Source: Bradyrhizobiaceae bacterium PARB1 (GTDB lineage Bacteria; Pseudomonadota; Alphaproteobacteria; Rhizobiales; Xanthobacteraceae). Taken from it: DNA of 64,000 bases. The DNA lies in contig NKIY01000002.1 in assembly GCA_002256345.1 (NCBI GenBank), forward strand, positions 434,001 to 498,000. Reading direction: 5' to 3'. The notes beneath the pieces were generated by a model. It was not told the origin of the DNA. It searched no databases and worked only from the letters and a program-made list of their open reading frames with translations. This document shows, piece after piece, positions 7,857 to 18,275 of the stretch (position 1 is the stretch's first letter; each line of letters starts with the position of its first letter). Position numbers and translations under genes: made by a program.

Positions 7857-8672
7857 ATGAAGCCCTCCCGCGATATTTCCCGTCTGATCGAGATCATGAC
7901 CGCACTACGTACCCCGGTGACGGGCTGCCCGTGGGACCTGGAACAGGATTTTGCGTCAATCGCGCCCTATACGATCGAGGAGGCCTATGAGGTCGTCGAT
8001 GCGATTTCGCGGAAGGATCTCGACGATCTCTGCGAGGAGCTGGGCGATCTGCTGCTGCAGGTGGTGTTCCACGCACAGATGGCGTCCGAGCAAGGCGCGT
8101 TCGATTTCGGCGACGTGGTGACGGCGATCACCAAGAAGATGATCCGCCGGCATCCGCATGTCTTCGCGGACGCCGACGGCAATGTCACCTCGGGCCATGT
8201 GAAGGGCGTGTGGGATCGCATCAAGGCCGAGGAGAAAGCGGAACGCGCGGCGCGGCGCGGCGAGGATGCCGCCGCCCCCGCCTCGCTGCTGGCGAGCGTG
8301 AAGGCCAGCCAGCCCGCGCTGGCGCAGGCGCTCAAGCTGCAGGCCAAGGCCTCCACGGTCGGCTTCGACTGGAACGATCCGCGCGCGGTGCTGGCGAAGA
8401 TCCGCGAGGAGGCCGACGAGATCGAGGCAGCGCTGGAGCGCGGCGATCAGGAGCACATCGCGGAAGAGACCGGCGACCTGATGTTCGCGCTGGTCAATCT
8501 CGCCCGGCACGTGAAGGCCGATCCGGAAATGGCGCTGCGCGGAACCAATGTGAAATTCGAGAAGCGGTTTGCGTATATCGAGCAGGCGCTGCGGGCCACG
8601 GGGCGCACGCTGCAGGAGGCGTCGCTGGAGGAGATGGATGCGCTGTGGAACGAGGCGAAGGGGAAGGTCTAG
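7857..8672 (+). CDS. mazG: Nucleoside triphosphate pyrophosphohydrolase MazG
   Basis: Hydrolyses (d)NTPs to the monophosphates and pyrophosphate. 271 residues with the usual two MazG-fold halves. EEAYEVVDAI (about residues 41-50) and EELGDLLLQVVFHAQM supply the metal-binding acidic residues of the first half; EEADEIEAALE and EETGDLMFALVNLARH repeat them in the second. The ATG at 7857 aligns with the start of the truncated copy at 7117; 12 further in-frame codons upstream (from 7821) are not conserved. Converges on hflX with a palindromic repeat between. Confidence 0.96.
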   Translation: MKPSRDISRLIEIMTALRTPVTGCPWDLEQDFASIAPYTIEEAYEVVDAISRKDLDDLCEELGDLLLQVVFHAQMASEQGAFDFGDVVTAITKKMIRRHPHVFADADGNVTSGHVKGVWDRIKAEEKAERAARRGEDAAAPASLLASVKASQPALAQALKLQAKASTVGFDWNDPRAVLAKIREEADEIEAALERGDQEHIAEETGDLMFALVNLARHVKADPEMALRGTNVKFEKRFAYIEQALRATGRTLQEASLEEMDALWNEAKGKV

Positions 8673-8696
8673 TTCGCGCGCTTCCAGTTTCTCTTC

Positions 8697-8783
8697 GTCA
8701 TGCCCGGGCTTGACCCGGGCAACCACCCTGGCCCAGCGCACGAAGAAAGATGGATGACCGGGTCAGGCCCGGCCATCACGGAG
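8697..8783. repeat. Palindromic repeat (family D, GTCATGCCCGGGCTTGACCC type)
   Basis: CGTCATGCCCGGGCTTGACC (from 8697) pairs with CCGGGTCAGGCCCGGCCATC (8759-8778) with few mismatches; a second copy is at 11537-11624. It lies between the convergent mazG and hflX genes. The right arm contains the last codons and stop of hflX. Confidence 0.85.
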
Positions 8784-10169
8784 TGATAACTGTTCCGCCT
8801 CGTGCAGCACCGCGCCGAACTTGCTGATCACCACATCGCGCTTCGTCTCGTCCACGCGCACGGTCATGTCGAAATGGCCGTCATGCAGCTCTTTCGCCAG
8901 CACCTCGGCATTGCGATGCAGCCAGCTGACGCCGGCGCCGTCGGCGGCGTCGATGGAGAGATCGAGGGTCACGCGCGTCGATGCAAGACGGTCCTCGATG
9001 GCGGTGAGGAGTTCGGTGACGCCCTCCCCGGTCACGGCCGAAACCATGAAGACCGGATTGTCCGCCGGTTTTCGCGCGGCGATGTTGGCGAGGTTTTCGC
9101 GCTCCTCCTCGGAGAAGCGGTCGATCTTGTTCCAGACTTCGAGAATGCGCGCGCCGGCATCGATGTCGATGCCAAGCTGGCGCAGCACATTGTCGACGTC
9201 GCTCTGCTGCGCTTCGGCATCTTCATGGGAGATATCGCGCACATGCAGGATGATGTCGGCTTCCAGCACTTCCTCCAGCGTGGCGCGGAAGGCCGCCACG
9301 AGCTGAGTCGGCAAATTGGAGATGAAGCCGACGGTGTCTGACAGCATGGCCTTGCCGCCATGGGGCAGCGTCAGCGCGCGGAGCGTGGGATCGAGGGTCG
9401 CGAACAACATATCCTCGGCCTGCACGTCGGCGCGGGTCAGGCGGTTGAACAGCGTGGACTTGCCGGCATTGGTGTAGCCGACCAACGCGACAACGCGATA
9501 CGGCACACGCTTGCGGCCGGCGCGGTGCAGGCGGCGCGTGGCCTGAACCTTCTTGAGATCGGCCTCGAGCCGGCCGATGCGGTCGCCGATCATGCGGCGA
9601 TCGGCTTCGATCTGCGTTTCGCCGGGGCCACCCATGAAGCCGAAGCCGCCGCGCTGGCGCTCCAGATGGGTCCATGAGCGCACGAGACGACTGCGCTGGT
9701 AGTTGAGATGCGCGAGTTCGACCTGCAGCGTGCCCTCTTTCGTTTTCGCACGGCGGCCGAAAATTTCGAGGATGAGGCCGGTGCGGTCGAGCACCTTGGC
9801 TTTCAGTTCCTTCTCCAGGTTGCGCTGCTGGATCGGCGACAATGCGCAGTCCATCACCACGATGCCGATCTCGTTCGCGGCGATGACGCCGGCGATCTCC
9901 TCGACCTTGCCCTTGCCGAGATAGGTGGCCGGGCGGATCTGGCTGAGCGGCGCCGGGATCGCCTCGATCACGTCGAGATCGATGGCGCGCGCGAGACCGA
10001 CCGCCTCTTCGAGGCGGGCATCGGTGTCGCGGATATGGGCATAGGCTGCAGCCTCGGCATCGCCGCGGCGCTCGCGCAAGTAAGGACCGACCACGAGAAC
10101 GCGGCCGGTCGATTCGCTGCCGGCCACGGGGCGGTCGGCAGCATTGCCTTCGAAGCTACGAAATTCCAA
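8763..10169 (-). CDS. hflX: Ribosome-associated GTPase HflX
   Basis: GTPase that binds the 50S subunit and splits stalled ribosomes. 468 residues. The N-terminal HflX domain includes TYLGKGKVEEI and MDCALSPIQQRNLE; a linker GGFGFMGGPGETQIEADRR follows. The G domain has Walker A GYTNAGKS (residues 231-238), DTVGF (G3) and NKID (G4). The start is TTG at 10167-10169; a TGA stop sits immediately upstream in frame. The last residues (SLRDGRA) are encoded by the arm of the repeat at 8697-8783. It follows hfq by 23 bp, the classical hfq-hflX pairing. Confidence 0.96.
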   Translation of the reverse strand: MEFRSFEGNAADRPVAGSESTGRVLVVGPYLRERRGDAEAAAYAHIRDTDARLEEAVGLARAIDLDVIEAIPAPLSQIRPATYLGKGKVEEIAGVIAANEIGIVVMDCALSPIQQRNLEKELKAKVLDRTGLILEIFGRRAKTKEGTLQVELAHLNYQRSRLVRSWTHLERQRGGFGFMGGPGETQIEADRRMIGDRIGRLEADLKKVQATRRLHRAGRKRVPYRVVALVGYTNAGKSTLFNRLTRADVQAEDMLFATLDPTLRALTLPHGGKAMLSDTVGFISNLPTQLVAAFRATLEEVLEADIILHVRDISHEDAEAQQSDVDNVLRQLGIDIDAGARILEVWNKIDRFSEEERENLANIAARKPADNPVFMVSAVTGEGVTELLTAIEDRLASTRVTLDLSIDAADGAGVSWLHRNAEVLAKELHDGHFDMTVRVDETKRDVVISKFGAVLHEAEQLSLRDGRA

Positions 10170-10192
10170 TCAGGCGTCTTTCAGGCGTTGGC

Positions 10193-10435
10193 TCAGGCTT
10201 CTTCGCCGCCTTCAAACAACTGGATCGGCGCGCCCGGCATGATGGTCGAGATTGCATGCTTATACACCAGCTGCGAGTGGCCGTCGCGGCGGAGCAGAAG
10301 ACAGAAATTGTCGAACCAGGTGACGATGCCCTGCAGTTTGACGCCGTTCACGAGGAAGATCGTCAGAGGGGTCTTGGTCTTGCGAACGTGGTTGAGGAAG
10401 GTGTCCTGTAGATTTTGTGCGCGGTCTGCCGCCAT
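10193..10435 (-). CDS. hfq: RNA chaperone Hfq
   Basis: 80-residue Sm-like hexameric RNA chaperone that pairs small RNAs with mRNAs; in alphaproteobacteria also needed for NifA synthesis. [18 protein letters not shown], then the Sm1 segment [20 protein letters not shown], and the Sm2 YKHAIS motif are intact. The start is the ATG before AADRAQ; 33 further open codons upstream are not Hfq-like. It lies 196 bp after the aminotransferase gene, so a separate promoter is likely, and 23 bp before hflX. Confidence 0.98.
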   Translation of the reverse strand: MAADRAQNLQDTFLNHVRKTKTPLTIFLVNGVKLQGIVTWFDNFCLLLRRDGHSQLVYKHAISTIMPGAPIQLFEGGEEA

Positions 10436-10631
10436 TTTTCTTAATCCCGCAGTCTGTTGTGTCTGTTTTGTTGCTTTTGTTACGCCAAACCCGCCCTCTT
10501 TTTCGGGTCGTTGCCTGGCCGCTGAATCGCCCAAAGATCCCCCTCGGGGCGCTCAGCTCTGCAATTAGACGGCAGACGGCGTGTGAAGGCAAGCCGCCAC
10601 ACGGAAAACCTGCCTGGAAAGGCGGCAAACC

Positions 10632-11489
10632 TTAACCAATGTCCGCAAATTTATGGAATTCCTGGCGGAGACGGAGCGCAGTCGGTCCCGGTTTACCGTC
10701 GCCAATGCTCTTTCCATCGATCGCGATCACCGGCATGACGATCTGACTCGCCGACGATACGAAGGCTTCGGCGGCGTTTGCGGCCTCTTCCGGCGTGAAA
10801 TTCCGCTCCTCCAGCTTGAGCTGCAAGGAGGCCAGAACCTCGACCAGCACGGCGCGGGTGATACCCGACAGGATGCCGCGCTCGGCGCTCTTGGTGATCA
10901 CCTTGCCGTCCTTGGTGATGATCCAGGCATTGCAGGAGGCGCCTTCGGTGACGAAACCGTCCGCGTCGACGTACCAGGCCTCATAGGCGCCCTTGTCGCG
11001 GGCTTCCTGACGGGCAAGCACGTTGGGCAGCAGGCCGACGCTCTTGATGTCCACGCGCGGCCAGCGGTTTTCGGCCGTGGTGATGACCTTCACGCCGCGC
11101 TCGGCCGAGGCCTGGTTCTTGGCGAAATTCAGCGACTTTGCGGTCACGACGACACTCGGCTTCACGTCAGGCGACGGAAAGCCGTGGTCGCGACGGGCGA
11201 CGCCGCGGGTGACCTGCAGATAGACGATGCCGTAATTGATGCGGTTACGGCGGACCACTTCCTGCATGATGACCTTGAGCGAGGTCAGCGCCATCGGCAT
11301 GGCGATGCGCAGTTCGCGCAGCGAGCGTTCCAGACGCGCCATGTGGCGCGGGAAATCGACCATCTTGCCGCCGACGATCTCGCAGACTTCATAGACGCCG
11401 TCGGCGAATTGGTAGCCGCGGTCCTCGACGTTCACGGCGGCGTCGCTGAGGTTCTGGTAGAGGCCGTTGACGTAGGCGATGCGCGACAT
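10632..11489 (-). CDS. dat: D-amino-acid aminotransferase (class IV PLP enzyme)
   Basis: PLP fold-type IV transaminase, 285 residues. The N-terminus AYVNGLYQNLSDAAVNVEDRGYQFADGVYE is typical of D-alanine aminotransferases; the PLP lysine is in DIKSVGLLPNVLARQEA and the phosphate-binding loop in TEGASCNAWI. The ATG at 11489 was chosen because the 26 codons further upstream enter the intergenic region. Lies between ntrX and hfq, as in related genomes. It interconverts D-alanine and D-glutamate for cell-wall precursors (family knowledge); branched-chain or 4-amino-4-deoxychorismate activity is less likely. Confidence 0.9.
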   Translation of the reverse strand: MSRIAYVNGLYQNLSDAAVNVEDRGYQFADGVYEVCEIVGGKMVDFPRHMARLERSLRELRIAMPMALTSLKVIMQEVVRRNRINYGIVYLQVTRGVARRDHGFPSPDVKPSVVVTAKSLNFAKNQASAERGVKVITTAENRWPRVDIKSVGLLPNVLARQEARDKGAYEAWYVDADGFVTEGASCNAWIITKDGKVITKSAERGILSGITRAVLVEVLASLQLKLEERNFTPEEAANAAEAFVSSASQIVMPVIAIDGKSIGDGKPGPTALRLRQEFHKFADIG

Positions 11490-11536
11490 GATGGGATTTC
11501 CGGTTTGTCGTGTTGCAGGCGATTGCGATCTTGGCT

Positions 11537-11624
11537 CGTCATGCCCGGGCTCGAGCCGGGCATCCATCTTTGCAGCAAGCTCCGAATAAGTTGGATGGCC
11601 GGGTCAAGCCCGGCCATGACGGAG
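11537..11624. repeat. Palindromic repeat (family D), second copy
   Basis: CGTCATGCCCGGGCTCGAGC at the left and CCGGGTCAAGCCCGGCCATG at the right form long complementary arms around CATCCATC and GGATGG internal arms. Same family as 8697-8783, here between ntrX and dat, which run in the same direction. Confidence 0.85.
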
Positions 11625-11650
11625 TTATAACAGAATGTGCGGACGGCGCA

Positions 11651-13021
11651 TCAGCCGACGCCAAGCGCTTTGAGCTTGCGATGCAGGGCGGAGCGTTCCA
11701 TGCCGACGAATTCGGCGGTGCGCGAGATGTTACCCGAGAAACGGCTGATCTGCGCAATCAGATAATCGCGCTCGAACACTTCGCGGGCTTCGCGCAGCGG
11801 CAGGCCCATGATGTGCTCGCCATTGTTGGAGGTCGGCATCGACGGCACCATGGAGCCGACATCCTGCGGCAGCATGTCGGCGGTGATGATCACCTCCGGC
11901 CCGCCACCGGCAAGGATCATCACGCGCTCCACATTATTGCGGAGCTGGCGGACATTGCCGGGCCAGACATGGGACTGCAGCACGGCCATGGCATCCTGGC
12001 CGATCTGGCGACGCGGCAGGCCGGTATTGGCGGAGATCTGCTCCATGAAGAACTCGATCAACTCCGGGATGTCCTCGCGATGTTCGGACAGCGGCGGGAC
12101 GCGGATCGGCACCACCGAGAGGCGGTGATAAAGATCCTCGCGGAAGGTGCCTGCGGCGATCTCTTCTTCCAGATTTCGTGCGGTGGACGAGATGATGCGG
12201 ACGTCCACGCTGACCTTGGTCGTGCCCCCTGTCCGCATGAAGGTCTGATCGACCAGGACGCGCAAAATCTTGTTCTGGGTCTCGCGCGGAAGATCGCCGA
12301 TCTCGTCGATGAACAGCGTCCCGCCGTGAGCTTCCTCCAGCGCGCCGGCCTTGCGCTGCTGCTCGCCATTGCTCTGCTCGGTGCCGAACAGTTCGAGCTC
12401 CATGCGCTCCGGCGTGATCGCAGCGGCATTGATAACGACGAACGGGCCATTGGCCCGCGATGACGACGCATGCAGTGTGCGCGCGGCCAGCTCCTTGCCG
12501 GCGCCCGAGGGCCCAACGATAAGGATGCGGCTGTTGGCCTTGGCGGCGCGGTCGATGGTCTGGCGCAGCTGGTTCATCGCGGCGGAGCGGCCGGTCAACT
12601 TGCTGGCAATCGGCGCCATCTGCTTGAGCTCGCGCACTTCGCGTTTGAGACGCGAGGTCTCCAGCGCGCGCGTCGCGACCAGGATCAGGCGATCCGCCTT
12701 GAATGGCTTCTCGATGAAATCATAGGCGCCGCGTTTGATGGCCGCGACAGCGGTTTCGATATTGCCGTGACCGGAGATCATCACCACCGGCAGGTCCGGA
12801 TTGTCCTTTTTCACCTGCTCCAGCAGTTGCAAGCCGTCGAGCTTGCTGCCCTGCAGCCAGATATCGAGGAAAACGAGATTGGGACGGCGATTTGAAATTT
12901 CGTTGAGCGCGCTGTCGCTATCGCGCGCAGTCCGCGTCGTAAATCCCTCGTCCTCCAGAATGCCCGCAACGAGATCGCGGATATCGGCTTCGTCGTCGAC
13001 GATCAGAATGTCATTTGCCAT
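11651..13021 (-). CDS. ntrX: Nitrogen assimilation response regulator NtrX
   Basis: 456 residues: receiver domain (phospho-acceptor Asp53 in FLDIWLQGS), AAA+ domain (Walker A GPSGAGKE at 170-177, Walker B TLFIDEIGDL), and a C-terminal Fis-type helix-turn-helix (SRTAEFVGMERSALHRKLKAL). The sigma54-contact loop does not read GAFTGA: ELFG (210-213) is followed by TEQSNGEQQRKAGALEEAHG. The NtrX partner of NtrY lies 32 bp upstream. NtrYX is linked to nitrogen, redox and cell-envelope control in alphaproteobacteria; without GAFTGA this protein probably does not act as a standard sigma54 activator. Confidence 0.96.
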   Translation of the reverse strand: MANDILIVDDEADIRDLVAGILEDEGFTTRTARDSDSALNEISNRRPNLVFLDIWLQGSKLDGLQLLEQVKKDNPDLPVVMISGHGNIETAVAAIKRGAYDFIEKPFKADRLILVATRALETSRLKREVRELKQMAPIASKLTGRSAAMNQLRQTIDRAAKANSRILIVGPSGAGKELAARTLHASSSRANGPFVVINAAAITPERMELELFGTEQSNGEQQRKAGALEEAHGGTLFIDEIGDLPRETQNKILRVLVDQTFMRTGGTTKVSVDVRIISSTARNLEEEIAAGTFREDLYHRLSVVPIRVPPLSEHREDIPELIEFFMEQISANTGLPRRQIGQDAMAVLQSHVWPGNVRQLRNNVERVMILAGGGPEVIITADMLPQDVGSMVPSMPTSNNGEHIMGLPLREAREVFERDYLIAQISRFSGNISRTAEFVGMERSALHRKLKALGVG

Positions 13022-13053
13022 GGGTCAAACTGTCCTGGTCACGTTTCTTCTGT

Positions 13054-15336
13054 TCAAGTGCCGGTGACGGCTTCGATCTTCGTATCGTTGGCCCGCAACG
13101 CTTTCGCATCGCCTTGTTCTGCATCGGGCTTGTGGCCGGAAATGGCGAAACGCAGCCGCATCCAGGCGCCGCGTTGGCCAGGACGCATGCTTGATGCATC
13201 GCCGAGTTCGATGCCGCCGCCATGGTCCTCCAGCACCTTGCCGACGATGGCGAGGCCGAGGCCGGTGCCCTTCTCGCGCGTCGTCACATAAGGCTCCAGC
13301 AGACGCGAGCGATTGGTGGTCGGCAGGCCGATGCCGTTATCGACGACGTCGATCACGATCTGGCCGTTCTCGCTGAACGCTGTGACATCAATGCGACCCT
13401 TGCCGAGGTCTTCCGGCGGTACGGCCTCGATGGCTTCCGTGGCGTTCTTGATGATGTTGGTGAGCGCCTGCGAGATCAGCCGGCGGTCGAACTGCGCTTT
13501 CAGCGGCTCTTCCTTGATCTCGGCGTTGATGTCGAGTTCGGGATGGCCGACGCGCATCAGGAAGACGGCCTGCCGTACGGTATCGGCAACGTCTTCGCCC
13601 TCGATCACCGGCTTCGGCATGCGGGCGAAGCGCGAGAACTCGTCCACCATGCGGCGAATGTCCTCGACCTGGCGCACGATGGTGTCGGTGCATTGTTCGA
13701 AGATCTGCTTGTCGTCGACGATGACCTTGCCGAACTTGCGCTTGATGCGCTCGGCGGAGAGCTGGATCGGGGTCAGCGGATTCTTGATCTCGTGGGCGAT
13801 GCGGCGGGCCACGTCGGCCCAGGCGGAGGTGCGCTGCGCCGAGACCAGATCGGTGATGTCATCGAGGGTGATGATGTAGCTGTCGCGCGACTGGCTGGTC
13901 TGTTCGGCCGAGATCCGGACCGAGAGATTGCGCTCGCGGCCCTCACGATCGATGGTGATCTGCCCCTGCACCAGTCGCTGCGAACTTTCGCGCGCATTCT
14001 GCATGAGCTCATCGAGTTCGGGGATGATCTCGTGCAGGGGATGGCCGAGCACTTCGGACTCGGAATGGCCGACCAGCTTCTCGGCGGAGCGGTTGAGAAT
14101 GCCGATGACGTTGGAGCCATCCACCCCGATGATCCCGGCACTGGCGGAGGACAGCACCGCCTCGATGAAACGGCGGCGGCTGTCGATGACATCGCTCGCG
14201 CTGACCAGCTCATCGCGCTGGCTGCGCAACTCCGATGTCATCTTGTTGAAGGTCTCGCCGAGATGGGCGAGATCGCCTTCCGACTGGATCACCGGCACCT
14301 GTACATGCAGGTCGCCGGTCGAGACCATATTTGCCGCGCTGACAAGACGCCGGATCGGGGCCACCAGCCAGTTCGAGAAATTGAGGCCGATCAGCACGGC
14401 TGACATCAGGACCGTCAGCGCGATGACGGTGAACATCAGGCCGAAGGCGATCTGGATGCCGAGGCGGCGGGATTCCAGCTCGGTGTAGTCGGCGACGCTC
14501 GCCTGGGTTTGCGCCATCTGCGCGACGACGCGCGGATCGAGTTTTCGCGCGACATAGAGATAAAGGTTGTCGAAGGCGCGCAGCTTGATCACCGCGGCCA
14601 CATAATTGCCGTCGGGGATGATGGTGATGGCCGGCTCGCTGTTGCCGACATTGACCAGGAAGTCGGCCGGCGGCGGCTCGAACTCAGGCTTCACGCCGGG
14701 CTGGTCGGGCTCGACGACATTGCGATCCTTGTCGATCAGCATGGCGCCCGGCAGGTTGCGCGCCTTGGCATTGGCTAGCATCAGTGACCGGAACGTGCCG
14801 CGGTCCTGATAGAACAGCGGCTGAATGCGCGCGAGATCGTCGGCCATGCCGAGAATGTCGCCGCCGATCAGCTGGGCGTGCTCGTTCACATAGGCCCGTG
14901 CCACCGTCATGGAATTGCCGATGACGGCCTTGGTCGGGCCGGAGAACAGCCGGTCGAGGCCACGGTCGAGCGTGACATTGGCGACGATGGACACCAGAAC
15001 CGCCGGCAGCACGGCGATCACAGAGAACAGGCTGACGACCTGGACGTGCAGGCGGGCAGCGGCCCTGCCCCGGCGCCGCGCCTGCACGACCTTCCAGATC
15101 TCGCGGGCGATGATCAGCACCAGCAACAGGATGGTGGCGGCGTTGATCAGCAGGAACGAGACAACCACAAGATGGGTCGGCGCGATCGGCGTCAGGCCGT
15201 TAAGGACGAGGAAGGTCAGGCAGGCCGACAGCAGCGCCATGCCCACGGCCATGGGCACGAACAGCCGCCGCAGCGGTCTGCGTGACTCGAATACCGACGG
15301 TTCGAAGACTGGAGCCGACGTCTCTGCGTTCGTCAT
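13054..15336 (-). CDS. ntrY: Nitrogen/redox sensor histidine kinase NtrY
   Basis: 760-residue membrane sensor. Three N-terminal membrane segments (about residues 27-48, 54-77, 98-122), a periplasmic domain of about 165 residues, a fourth segment (about 294-318), then HAMP (WLVAPIRRLVSAANMV), PAS (about 385-500), HisKA with phospho-acceptor His515 in [12 protein letters not shown], and HATPase_c with DNGIGLP and GTGLGLAI. Phosphorylates NtrX. The ATG at 15334-15336 is the first start after the repeat-containing gap that separates it from ntrC. Confidence 0.96.
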   Translation of the reverse strand: MTNAETSAPVFEPSVFESRRPLRRLFVPMAVGMALLSACLTFLVLNGLTPIAPTHLVVVSFLLINAATILLLVLIIAREIWKVVQARRRGRAAARLHVQVVSLFSVIAVLPAVLVSIVANVTLDRGLDRLFSGPTKAVIGNSMTVARAYVNEHAQLIGGDILGMADDLARIQPLFYQDRGTFRSLMLANAKARNLPGAMLIDKDRNVVEPDQPGVKPEFEPPPADFLVNVGNSEPAITIIPDGNYVAAVIKLRAFDNLYLYVARKLDPRVVAQMAQTQASVADYTELESRRLGIQIAFGLMFTVIALTVLMSAVLIGLNFSNWLVAPIRRLVSAANMVSTGDLHVQVPVIQSEGDLAHLGETFNKMTSELRSQRDELVSASDVIDSRRRFIEAVLSSASAGIIGVDGSNVIGILNRSAEKLVGHSESEVLGHPLHEIIPELDELMQNARESSQRLVQGQITIDREGRERNLSVRISAEQTSQSRDSYIITLDDITDLVSAQRTSAWADVARRIAHEIKNPLTPIQLSAERIKRKFGKVIVDDKQIFEQCTDTIVRQVEDIRRMVDEFSRFARMPKPVIEGEDVADTVRQAVFLMRVGHPELDINAEIKEEPLKAQFDRRLISQALTNIIKNATEAIEAVPPEDLGKGRIDVTAFSENGQIVIDVVDNGIGLPTTNRSRLLEPYVTTREKGTGLGLAIVGKVLEDHGGGIELGDASSMRPGQRGAWMRLRFAISGHKPDAEQGDAKALRANDTKIEAVTGT

Positions 15337-15512
15337 TCCGGAATTTTTGCTGAGCGGGCCACGATTGCACGGGCTGGGTGGTCACCTGCCGCGCACTGAT
15401 GCAATCATACAACAATGTTGCCCAATTACGACAAATCCGCGGCGTGGGATAGACGCGGATGCGCAACTCGCTCAATTTCACCATGGGAACGGCGAAAAAT
15501 CAGGCTTCCAGA

Positions 15513-15632
15513 CCTCATCCTGGGGAGCGGCCACTTGGCCGCGTCTCGAAGGATGGCCGCAAAGGCTAAGCTAGCCGAGACGGCGCTGCCGGCGGCGCAA
15601 TTGCGCCGCCAGGCCTCCTCACAACGAAGGGC
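15513..15632. repeat. Composite palindromic repeat (family A), full copy between ntrC and ntrY
   Basis: Left half CCTCATCCTGGGGAGC...GTCTCGAAGGATGG (15513-15556). Right half contains the perfect 20-bp palindrome GGCGGCGCAATTGCGCCGCC (15591-15610) followed by GGCCTCCTCAC. The 306-bp gap 15337-15642 holds this element and no gene; 15337-15512 shows nothing else clear. Confidence 0.85.
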
Positions 15633-15642
15633 TGAGCCGTTC

Positions 15643-17085
<1,443 letters not shown>

Positions 17086-17099
17086 CGTCGGTCCTCGTC

Positions 17100-18275
17100 T
17101 TAACTTTGCGAGCCCGGCGCCGATGACATCGCATCGTCGCCGCTCATGTCCATGGTCTTGTCGTCAAGGTTCTTGGCTGGATTGAACATCGGCAGCAGTA
17201 CGCGGAACGTGGTCTTTCGTGGTTGGGATTCACACTCGATGATCCCGCCGTGATCGCCGATGATCTTCGCCACCAATGCAAGACCCAGGCCGCTTCCGGT
17301 CGGCTTGGTGGTGACGAAGGGATCGAACAGATTCGGCAGCAGATCGTCGGGAACGCCGGGGCCGTTGTCCTTGACGCAGAACTCCAGCGGCAATGACACG
17401 CGCGACTTCTTGCCGGGCACCGAGAGGCGCACACCGGGCCGGAATGCGGTGGTGAGCTGGATCTCGCCGTCGGAGCCGAGATCGACAATGGCTTCGGCAG
17501 CATTCTTCACGAGATTGAGGAAGACCTGGATCAGTTGATCCTGATTGGCGAGCACCGGTGGCAGCGAGGGATCGTAGTCTTCGATGAAACGGATGTTTCG
17601 CGCAAAGCCGGATTGCGCGAGGCGCTTCACATGATCGAGCACCGAATGGATGTTGACCGGGCCCCGCGCCACCGGGCGCTCGTCGCCGAACACTTCCATG
17701 CGATCCACCAGCGTGACGATGCGATCGGCTTCGTCGGTGATCAGCCGGGTCAGCATGCGGTCTTCGGCCGAAGCCTGCTGTTCGAGCAATTGCGCCGCAC
17801 CGCGGATGCCCGACAGCGGGTTCTTGATCTCGTGCGCCAGCATGGCAGCCAGCGCGATCACCGAACGCGCAGCGCTCCGATGGGTGAGCTGGCGGTCCAT
17901 CTTGTCGGCAATGGTGCGCTCCTGCAGCATTACGACGATATGGCCGGGACGCTCGGTGAGCGGCGCCACATGCAGATCGACCTGGCGATCGCCGCCGATG
18001 CGCGGGGTGCCGAGATCAACCTTGTATTCGTTGACCGGCGAATTGGCTGCACGAACCTGATCGATCAGCGCCAGCAGCGGGCTGCCGAACGGCACCAGTT
18101 CCTTCAGCGACTGCCGGCGCAGGAATTGCGCGGAGATGTCGAAGAAGGATTCCGCGGCCATGTTGGCATCGACGATCTTGCCGTCCGGCGCGATCACGAT
18201 GATCGGATGCGGCAACGCATTGAGGATGGCCTCACTGTCGGCCGGAGCCGGGCGACGATACTCTGCGGCGCTCAT
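17100..18275 (-). CDS. ntrB: Nitrogen sensor histidine kinase/phosphatase NtrB
   Basis: 391-residue soluble kinase controlled by PII. PAS domain (about residues 13-75, [20 protein letters not shown]), HisKA with His148 in [20 protein letters not shown], and HATPase_c with DNGPGVP and GSGLGLALV. The chosen ATG overlaps the dusB stop (ATGA, 18272-18275), which is strong support over the longer frame. Works with NtrC directly downstream. Confidence 0.97.
   Translation of the reverse strand: MSAAEYRRPAPADSEAILNALPHPIIVIAPDGKIVDANMAAESFFDISAQFLRRQSLKELVPFGSPLLALIDQVRAANSPVNEYKVDLGTPRIGGDRQVDLHVAPLTERPGHIVVMLQERTIADKMDRQLTHRSAARSVIALAAMLAHEIKNPLSGIRGAAQLLEQQASAEDRMLTRLITDEADRIVTLVDRMEVFGDERPVARGPVNIHSVLDHVKRLAQSGFARNIRFIEDYDPSLPPVLANQDQLIQVFLNLVKNAAEAIVDLGSDGEIQLTTAFRPGVRLSVPGKKSRVSLPLEFCVKDNGPGVPDDLLPNLFDPFVTTKPTGSGLGLALVAKIIGDHGGIIECESQPRKTTFRVLLPMFNPAKNLDDKTMDMSGDDAMSSAPGSQS

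Noticed and set aside
10436-10534. 33-codon N-terminal extension of Hfq
   Set aside because: Upstream residues are not Hfq-like; the ATG at 10435 gives the standard protein.
13222-14403. 393-codon plus-strand frame
   Set aside because: Entirely antisense to ntrY, whose domains are unambiguous.
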